Source: Devosia sp.
GTDB lineage: Bacteria > Pseudomonadota > Alphaproteobacteria > Rhizobiales > Devosiaceae
Direction of reading: 5' to 3'
NCBI GenBank assembly: GCA_016793415.1
Contig: JAEUMC010000906.1
Location: forward strand, 1-7,542
DNA: 7,542 nucleotides
Part shown: in pieces, positions 1 through 4,397 of the stretch
How the letters are laid out: each line of letters begins with the position of its first letter
Numbering within the stretch: the first letter of the stretch is position 1
The notes under the pieces: model-generated
Told to the model about the DNA's origin: nothing
The model's database searches: none
What the model saw: the letters and a program-made list of their open reading frames with translations, nothing else
Program-made: the position numbers and the translations under genes

Positions 1-693
1 TTTCGCCATCTTGTAGCCGAGCTGGCGCTCGACCCTGAGCCGCAGCGGCGCTCCGTTCTCGACGGGAACCTCCGCGTCGTTCATGCCGTATGCCAGGATG
101 GTCTGGGCATGGCGTGCATCGACGAGGTCGATGGACTCGTAATAGCGGACGTCGCCGGAAAGTCCGCGCTCGATCGTGTCCATGCAGCGGAACAGCGCGA
201 AACGCGCATCCGCCTTCGCCCCGACTATGTCGAGCACATGCGCCAGCGGCACGCCGGTCCATTTGGCGATGCAGCTCCAGCCCTCGACGCAGTCGTGCCG
301 GGTGATCTGGGTGCGCGCCGGCATGTTCCTCAGTTCAGTCAGCGAGTACTCTTTCGGCGTTTCCACCAGCCCGGTGATCCTGAGCTTGTAGGCGGCGAAA
401 CCGCTCGCCTCGAGGTCGCGGTAGAGCTCGATATTGCGCGGATCGGTCGAACCGTTCGGACGCTGCCCCTGGCGGATTTCGCTCTCGGAAAACTCCTTGG
501 CCATCGCCTGCTCGCCGACCAGCGCCCGCTGCGCGCTATAGGTCAGCTGGTTGGCTCGCTCGAGAAAATCGCGCACCGGATGGTTGCGTTGCCCGAGGAA
601 ATCGAACTCGCTGCACCCGGCCAGTATCAGCGAACCGGCGGACGCGGCGCCGAGCCCAAGCAGCCGGCGGCGGTTCAGGATCAGCCGGCTCAT
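1..693 (-). CDS. yedY1: Molybdopterin-dependent oxidoreductase, MsrP/YedY1-like, putative Tat lipoprotein (3' end outside window)
   Basis: This is the first 231 codons of a sulfite-oxidase-fold molybdopterin enzyme; no stop codon is reached before the window edge. The N-terminus has a twin-arginine-like run (NRRRLLGLG, residues 7-15), a hydrophobic stretch and a lipobox L-A-G-C at 24-27, so it looks like a Tat-exported protein anchored through Cys27. The core contains RHDCVEGWS (132-140); by family comparison Cys135 is the molybdenum-coordinating cysteine, followed by KWTGVPL. The ATG at 693 overlaps the stop of the upstream cytochrome b gene (ATGA) and has an AAGGAG ribosome site 8 bases upstream, so the two are translationally coupled. 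Known relatives oxidise sulfite or reduce methionine sulfoxide in the periplasm. With mrpX, cytochrome b and sigF/nrsF as neighbours, I infer a reductase for oxidised methionine. The substrate itself is not proven by sequence. Confidence 0.85.
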   Translation of the reverse strand, partial: MSRLILNRRRLLGLGAASAGSLILAGCSEFDFLGQRNHPVRDFLERANQLTYSAQRALVGEQAMAKEFSESEIRQGQRPNGSTDPRNIELYRDLEASGFAAYKLRITGLVETPKEYSLTELRNMPARTQITRHDCVEGWSCIAKWTGVPLAHVLDIVGAKADARFALFRCMDTIERGLSGDVRYYESIDLVDARHAQTILAYGMNDAEVPVENGAPLRLRVERQLGYKMAK

Positions 694-1568
694 TTCGATT
701 TCTCCTTCCTGGGCGCATCCGGCTCGGTGCCCGGACTGGTGCGGTAGTACCCGGTAATCATCGAGCGCAGCTCGTTGATCGGTCCCGCCAGCACCACCAT
801 GGCGATGTGCACCACGAAGAACAGCACCAAGAGCAGCATGACGATGAAGTGGATGGTGCGCGCCGTCTGCCGCCCGCCGAACACCTCGACCAGCCACGGC
901 CAGCCGGCATTCATCGTCGGCGACATGGAAAGCCCGGTGAGGATGATCAGTGGGAACAGGATGAAGAACACCCCGAAATAGGCGAGCTTCTGCAGCGGCG
1001 AATAGGTTCTGCGATGATGGAAGCGGAAGCGGATATGCTCCCAGATATCCTTGGGCAGCTCGCGGAAATCGCGCGGCTTGAGGATCACGTCGCGCCACAG
1101 ATGCCCGTTGGCGAGGCTCGAGATCACCCAGATGGCCAGCGCCCCGGCGAGGATCCAGGCAAAGAAGAAATGCACCACCCGGCCCGTGGCCAGGTCGCGG
1201 AACGAGGGGATGGTGGCCCAGCCGGGAAAGCCGACAAAGTTGGGGTTACCCCTGAGAGCGCTCATCCCCAGCACGCCCGTGGTGTCGAACTTCTGCCCGA
1301 ACACCGTGGTGAAGCCGCGTGGCCCGGCATCGGTATTCTCCGCTCCGATCCTCAGGATCGCGTTGTCGAACTCGAAGCCCGATTGGGCCCCGACATAGAG
1401 CGCCGGATGGGCGTTCCAGATCTGCAAGCCACTGAGCAAGAGGAAGAACATGGCAATCGCCCACACCCAGTGGGTGACGCGGGTCAGGATCGCCTGCCGA
1501 TAGATCAGCGGCCCTCTGGGCTTCGCCTGTCGGTCAACCTCGACTCTGTCGATTGCCTGATCGGTCAT
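690..1568 (-). CDS. yedZ1: Cytochrome b561-type membrane subunit, YedZ1-like electron donor
   Basis: A 292-residue integral membrane protein with four predicted helices (about 27-50, 130-151, 195-216 and 238-262). His33 (THW), His133 (VVHFFF), His240 (TIHF) and His254 (VVHI) sit inside the helices in the pattern that ligates two b hemes in the prokaryotic cytochrome b561 / thiosulfate-reductase subunit family. A roughly 80-residue loop lies between helices 1 and 2. It most likely takes electrons from the quinol pool and passes them to the molybdoenzyme encoded next, whose ATG overlaps this stop codon. The ATG at 1568 follows a GGGGG ribosome site. It is the middle gene of a three-gene minus-strand unit behind mrpX, separated from it by 86 bases that hold a stable hairpin. 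It is not the ferric-reductase-type MsrQ partner of enterobacterial MsrP. The family assignment is firm; the physiological partner is inferred from gene order. Confidence 0.85.
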   Translation of the reverse strand: MTDQAIDRVEVDRQAKPRGPLIYRQAILTRVTHWVWAIAMFFLLLSGLQIWNAHPALYVGAQSGFEFDNAILRIGAENTDAGPRGFTTVFGQKFDTTGVLGMSALRGNPNFVGFPGWATIPSFRDLATGRVVHFFFAWILAGALAIWVISSLANGHLWRDVILKPRDFRELPKDIWEHIRFRFHHRRTYSPLQKLAYFGVFFILFPLIILTGLSMSPTMNAGWPWLVEVFGGRQTARTIHFIVMLLLVLFFVVHIAMVVLAGPINELRSMITGYYRTSPGTEPDAPRKEKSK

Positions 1569-1592
1569 CGTTCCCCCGATGGTTCCGGCGTT

Positions 1593-1631
1593 GCTCCCCG
1601 TCTGCCCTTTAGGAACGGCAGTTCGGGGAGC
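1593..1631 (-). other. Intercistronic hairpin between mrpX and the cytochrome b gene
   Basis: GCTCCCCG (1593-1600, reading 5' to 3' on the plus strand) pairs perfectly with CGGGGAGC (1624-1631), and CTGCC (1602-1606) with GGCAG (1617-1621), around a 10-base loop. It lies 23 bases after the mrpX stop and 24 bases before the cytochrome b start. No T-run follows it on the minus strand, so it is a poor intrinsic terminator. It could be a 3' stabiliser or processing site that lets mrpX accumulate above the downstream genes. Structure is seen; role is inferred. Confidence 0.6.
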
Positions 1632-1654
1632 GATTGCAGCCTATCACGGATAGT

Positions 1655-1981
1655 TTATTGCGCCGGCTTCATCGCGCCGTCGGCCATCGGCTCGGCGGAC
1701 ATGGCATCGCCAGGCGTGGCAGACATGGCGTCACCCGCCATCGGCTGAGTGGCGTTGCAGGCCTTGGTCGCCTCGTCCTTTTTCATCGCGTCGGCTTCCA
1801 TGGCAGCCTTGTCGAGGCACGCCTTGAGCATGTCCTCCGGGCTCATCATCGCGTCGCCCGTCATCGGCTCGGCGGCCATGGCGTCACCGGCCATCGGCGT
1901 GGCCATGGCGTCCTCGGCTGCAACATTGCCCGCAACACCCAGGGCGGCCGCCAGAGCGAGGGCGGAAAGAATGGTCTTCAT
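1655..1981 (-). CDS. mrpX: Periplasmic methionine-rich repeat protein, MrpX-like (MXKDX-type)
   Basis: A 108-residue secreted protein: a Sec signal peptide (about 1-22, ending VAA) and a mature part of 86 residues of which 14 are Met (M26, 30, 35, 40, 45, 46, 51, 61, 66, 81, 86, 94, 99, 104). Most Met sit in a short repeated unit, (A/T)GDAM or EPM, placed on both sides of a predicted helical middle (about 47-75) that holds the only two cysteines, Cys55 and Cys75. The ATG at 1981 has a GGGAGA ribosome site 6 bases upstream. In Azospira suillum, MrpX is a Met-rich periplasmic peptide that soaks up hypochlorite by Met oxidation and is repaired by YedY1; composition and neighbourhood here match that role. 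It is first in the operon and directly downstream of a SigF-type promoter, so it should be the most abundant product. Low complexity makes homology searches weak, so the assignment rests on composition plus context. Confidence 0.8.
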   Translation of the reverse strand: MKTILSALALAAALGVAGNVAAEDAMATPMAGDAMAAEPMTGDAMMSPEDMLKACLDKAAMEADAMKKDEATKACNATQPMAGDAMSATPGDAMSAEPMADGAMKPAQ

Positions 1982-2007
1982 CGGAGATCTCCCGTTGGCC
2001 GCTCATG

Positions 2008-2057
2008 CGGCGGTTACAGGAACGAATTCGCCGCCGGGCCACCGGCGGTTACCGCCG
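2008..2057. repeat. Direct repeat CGGCGGTTAC and palindrome over the mrpX -35 element
   Basis: CGGCGGTTAC occurs at 2008-2017 and again at 2043-2052, a spacing of 35 bases. The second copy is also the left part of a palindrome, CGGCGGT-T-ACCGCCG (2043-2057). The 2043 copy supplies the -35 of the mrpX promoter; the 2008 copy falls at about the transcription start and lacks a -10 at the right distance. It could be an operator, a decayed second promoter, or chance in GC-rich DNA. Confidence 0.5.
2023..2052 (-). promoter_or_regulatory. SigF-type ECF promoter for the mrpX operon
   Basis: On the minus strand GTAACC (2052-2047) is followed by exactly 16 bases and then CGAATTCG (2030-2023). This agrees with the GTAACC-N16-CGAA motif reported for Caulobacter sigma-F targets. 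The predicted start is near 2020, giving a leader of about 40 bases before the mrpX ATG at 1981, with a good ribosome site. The identical architecture in the divergent sigF promoter supports it. Confidence 0.8.
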
Positions 2058-2097
2058 TCACGCGTTCGTGACAGCGCGACAGATTTCGCGGCGCGGT

Positions 2098-2127
2098 GTA
2101 ACCTTTGCCGCGTCCTCACCGAATTCG
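2098..2127 (+). promoter_or_regulatory. SigF-type autoregulatory promoter of sigF-nrsF
   Basis: GTAACC (2098-2103), a 16-base spacer, then CGAATTCG (2120-2127). It has the same -35, spacing and 8-base -10 region as the divergent mrpX promoter, which is far beyond chance for two sites 70 bases apart. The predicted start, about 6-8 bases past CGAA, lies only about 4-6 bases before the sigF ATG at 2135, so the transcript would be nearly leaderless. Confidence 0.8.
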
Positions 2128-2134
2128 GGATTCA

Positions 2135-2692
2135 ATGAGCGTCACCTCGGACATGGAAGCGCGGCTTCGCGCGCTGATGCTGAAGGCGCTCGACGGCGAC
2201 GCGGGCGCCTATCGCACGCTGCTCGAAGAGCTGCGCCGCATGCTGCGGCCGTACTTCGCGCGCCGCCTGACCCCAGAGCTCGCCGCCAACAGCGACGACC
2301 TCGTGCAGGAAACCCTGATGGCCATCCATACGCGACGGCTGACCTATGATCGCGCCCAGCCGCTCACCGCCTGGGTGCACGCCATCGCGCGCTACAAGCT
2401 GATCGACCATTTCCGCCGCGCCAGGGTGCGCGCCACCGTGCCGCTGGAAGACGACGCGGCGCTGTTCGCCCGCGACGAGGCGGGCGACGCCAGCGCCAGG
2501 ATGGATGTCGATGCGGTGCTCTCGACCCTGCCCGCGCGCCCGGCCGAGCTGATCCGCCAAACCCGGCTCGAAGGCGCCTCGATCGCCGAAGCCGCGGCCC
2601 GTACCGGCATGTCGGAATCGGCGGTGAAGGTCTCGATCCATCGCGGGCTCCGCTCGCTCGCCGACCGCTTCGGAGGGCGCTCCGATGAGTGA
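2135..2692 (+). CDS. sigF: ECF RNA polymerase sigma factor SigF
   Basis: A 185-residue group IV sigma factor. Region 2 spans about 20-96 and includes DDLVQETLMAIH (54-65) for core binding and WVHAIARYKLIDHFRR (80-95) for -10 recognition. Region 4 spans about 126-178 with a helix-turn-helix ending in ESAVKVSIHRGLRSL (161-175) for -35 binding. There is no region 3 and no C-terminal extension. It overlaps nrsF by 8 bases, the usual layout for a sigma factor and its membrane anti-sigma. The preferred start is ATG 2135; it has no recognisable ribosome site and lies a few bases from the predicted transcript start. ATG 2153 and a TTG at 2105 are alternatives, but the TTG would lie upstream of the predicted start. 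By family knowledge it is held inactive by NrsF until oxidants or heavy metals act; the two divergent promoters here are its likely targets. Confidence 0.92.
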   Translation: MSVTSDMEARLRALMLKALDGDAGAYRTLLEELRRMLRPYFARRLTPELAANSDDLVQETLMAIHTRRLTYDRAQPLTAWVHAIARYKLIDHFRRARVRATVPLEDDAALFARDEAGDASARMDVDAVLSTLPARPAELIRQTRLEGASIAEAAARTGMSESAVKVSIHRGLRSLADRFGGRSDE

Positions 2693-3326
2693 CGAACTGC
2701 TCGACCGGCTGACCGCCGACCTCAAGCCGACCCCGCCCCGGGCGCTGCAGGCGCGGCTGTTCGGCTGGGCCGGCCTCGGCGCCGTGCTGTCGGCGATCAT
2801 CATGCTGCTGTGGCTCGGCCCGCGGCCCGACATGATGCAGGCGCCCGGCACCATGATGTTCTGGACCAAGTTCGGCTACACCGCGATTTTCGCCATTGTC
2901 GGCGGCATCGCGGCGCTCAACCTGGCGCGGCCGGGCGGCCGACTGGGCCCGCAGGTGCTCGTCCTCGCCGCGCTGGTGCTGCTGGTCGGCGCCGGCGGTC
3001 TCGTCCAGCTGATGCTGATGGGCCCCGACCAGATGAGCAACCTGGTGATGGGCAATACGGCGCTCCGCTGCCCCTTCTACATCGTCGCGCTGTCGGCGCC
3101 GATCTATGGGGCAATCGTCCTCGCCATGCGCCGCGCCGCCGCGCCGACCAACCCGACGCTCGCCGGCTTTGCCGCCGGGCTGTTCGCGGGCGGCGCCGGT
3201 GTCTGGATCTACGCCTTCCACTGCACCGAAAACGGCATGCCCTTCATCGCCATCTGGTACACCGCAGGCGTGCTCGCGACGGCGCTGCTCGGGGCGCTGA
3301 TCGGCCGGTTCGCGCTGCGGTGGTAG
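2685..3326 (+). CDS. nrsF: NrsF-family (DUF1109) membrane anti-sigma factor
   Basis: A 213-residue inner-membrane protein with a roughly 27-residue cytosolic N-terminus and six predicted helices (about 28-44, 62-80, 91-111, 130-148, 158-177 and 187-208), the layout of the DUF1109/NrsF family. It should sequester SigF at the membrane and release it on stress. The only two cysteines are Cys129 (LRCPFY) and Cys180 (FHCTENGMPF), both next to helix ends. In Caulobacter NrsF two conserved cysteines at about the same positions matter for the response to chromate and cadmium, so the sensing pair is probably kept here. The ATG at 2685 lies inside the sigF stop region, with GGAGGG 7 bases upstream. The gene ends before a palindromic repeat that may terminate transcription. 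Confidence 0.9.
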   Translation: MSDELLDRLTADLKPTPPRALQARLFGWAGLGAVLSAIIMLLWLGPRPDMMQAPGTMMFWTKFGYTAIFAIVGGIAALNLARPGGRLGPQVLVLAALVLLVGAGGLVQLMLMGPDQMSNLVMGNTALRCPFYIVALSAPIYGAIVLAMRRAAAPTNPTLAGFAAGLFAGGAGVWIYAFHCTENGMPFIAIWYTAGVLATALLGALIGRFALRW

Positions 3327-3368
3327 GGGTCGAGAGATCCCGCAAACACACCAACGCCGGTGCTCGCC

Positions 3369-3480
3369 GACCCCCACCCTTGATCCCTCCCCCTAAACAT
3401 GGGGAGGGAGACGATAGCCTCGATATCGGTGGGAGGGTCTCCCGCCCCCTGTTTAGGGGGAGGGGACAGGGGTGGGGGTC
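3369..3480. repeat. 112-bp palindromic intergenic repeat, copy 1
   Basis: The ends are perfect 11-bp inverted repeats, GACCCCCACCC (3369-3379) and GGGTGGGGGTC (3470-3480). Inside, the arm at about 3385-3412 pairs imperfectly with about 3437-3464 (CTAAACA opposite TGTTTAG, and GGGAGAC opposite GTCTCCC). It sits between the convergent 3' ends of nrsF and the ThuA-domain gene and could act as a bidirectional terminator. Copy 2 of the family begins at 7447 in the opposite orientation, with the same two end motifs but different hairpin cores. Confidence 0.75.
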
Positions 3481-3514
3481 AGCCCGCGCCGCGATCGCAA
3501 TGACGCGCGTCTCG

Positions 3515-4168
3515 CTAACCCTCGTCGCGCGCCGCCCAATTGATCCCGCGGCGCAGGATCGTCGCCATCTGCGGGTTCTCGAATTCCTTGGCCTGGTGTC
3601 CCAGCGTCGAGTGGAACACCTTCCCCGCCCCATACTGCCGCTTCCACACCACCGGCATCACCACGCCCTTGGTCCAGGGCGCGTACTGGCCGGAGAAGGT
3701 GGTCGTTGCCAGCACGTCGACCGAGGGGTCCATGTGCATGTAGTACTGCTCGGAGGTATAGGGGAACGAAGCCGGGATGCCCTGCATGATCGGGTCCTCG
3801 GGTTTCGTCACATCGACGGTGTAGTCGATGATGTTGCCCGGGTGGGCGACCCATTGCCCGCCGACCACGAACTGGTAGTCGACCGCATCGCGGAACGCAT
3901 CGCTCATCCCGCCATGGTGTCCGGCGAGGCCGACGCCGCCCTCGATGGCTTTGACGAGGTTCGCCAGCGGCTCCTTGTCGATCTTGCTCATGGTGTAGAT
4001 CGGGATGATCAGGCTGAGCTCGTGGATCGCCGGATCGGCGAATACCTGAAGGTCGGTTTCGACCCGCACCGAATAGCCGTCTTCGTGCAGCCAGCGCCGA
4101 TAGATTGCGGCGCATTCCTCGGGGTCGTGCCCGTTCCACCCACCCCAGACGATCAAGGCACTGCGCAT
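3515..4168 (-). CDS. ThuA-domain protein (trehalose-utilisation / glutamine-amidotransferase-like fold)
   Basis: A 217-residue soluble protein covering one ThuA-like domain with no signal peptide. It starts with a beta strand and a GGWNGHDP loop (IVWGGWNGHDP, 5-15), has the typical GLAGHHGGMSDAF (80-92) turn in the middle, and ends with YGAGKVFHSTLGH (179-191) and a C-terminal helix ending in INWAA, all hallmarks of PF06283. ThuA proteins are linked to trehalose and other sugar catabolism in rhizobia, often beside sugar dehydrogenases and ABC transporters, but none are present here, so the substrate is unknown. The chosen ATG at 4168 has GGGGAG 6 bases upstream; the longer in-frame start at 4243 adds 25 residues unlike the family. 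It is transcribed alone, divergent from the nucleotidase gene and convergent with nrsF. Confidence 0.85.
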   Translation of the reverse strand: MRSALIVWGGWNGHDPEECAAIYRRWLHEDGYSVRVETDLQVFADPAIHELSLIIPIYTMSKIDKEPLANLVKAIEGGVGLAGHHGGMSDAFRDAVDYQFVVGGQWVAHPGNIIDYTVDVTKPEDPIMQGIPASFPYTSEQYYMHMDPSVDVLATTTFSGQYAPWTKGVVMPVVWKRQYGAGKVFHSTLGHQAKEFENPQMATILRRGINWAARDEG

Positions 4169-4397
4169 AGTCGACTCCCCGCTAAAGAGGGGCGGAGAGT
4201 AACCGAACGAGCCGCTCATGGAAGCCCAAAAGCGTCGCCCCACGCCCTTCCGCTGCCGCGCTTTCTATAGTTAACTTGCCCCTCCACTGGGGTTGCGGAT
4301 GACGGCCAGCGGCATGCCTGATGCTTGTTACACCGGCGTTGCAATGCAGTGCGAGAAGGGTCCGGACCAACCGGATTCCACGCAAAGGGACAGAGAT
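4169..4397. other. Divergent intergenic region between the ThuA-domain and nucleotidase genes
   Basis: These 229 bases must hold the promoters for both flanking genes. I see no convincing -35/-10 pair, Pho box or SigF motif. A GTAACC at 4199-4204 has no CGAA at the needed distance. The only clear sites are the ribosome sites GGGGAG (minus strand, near 4175-4180) and AAGGGA (4385-4390). Confidence 0.4.

Noticed and set aside
807..1748. 313-codon open frame on the plus strand opposite the cytochrome b gene
   Set aside because: Antisense shadow; the minus-strand reading has helices and heme histidines, while this translation is rich in H, E, R, G and P without domains.
3369..3480. CRISPR array or insertion sequence
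   Set aside because: There are no regularly spaced direct repeats with unique spacers and no transposase gene; the symmetry is inverted, as in a palindromic intergenic repeat.
4199..4224. GTAACC upstream of the nucleotidase gene as a further SigF promoter
   Set aside because: After a 16-base spacer the sequence is GAAG, not CGAA, and the site is about 170 bases from the gene start.
2810..4270. 486-codon open frame on the plus strand from nrsF through the ThuA-domain gene
   Set aside because: It runs through nrsF out of frame, through the palindromic repeat, and antisense to ThuA; the composition is not protein-like.
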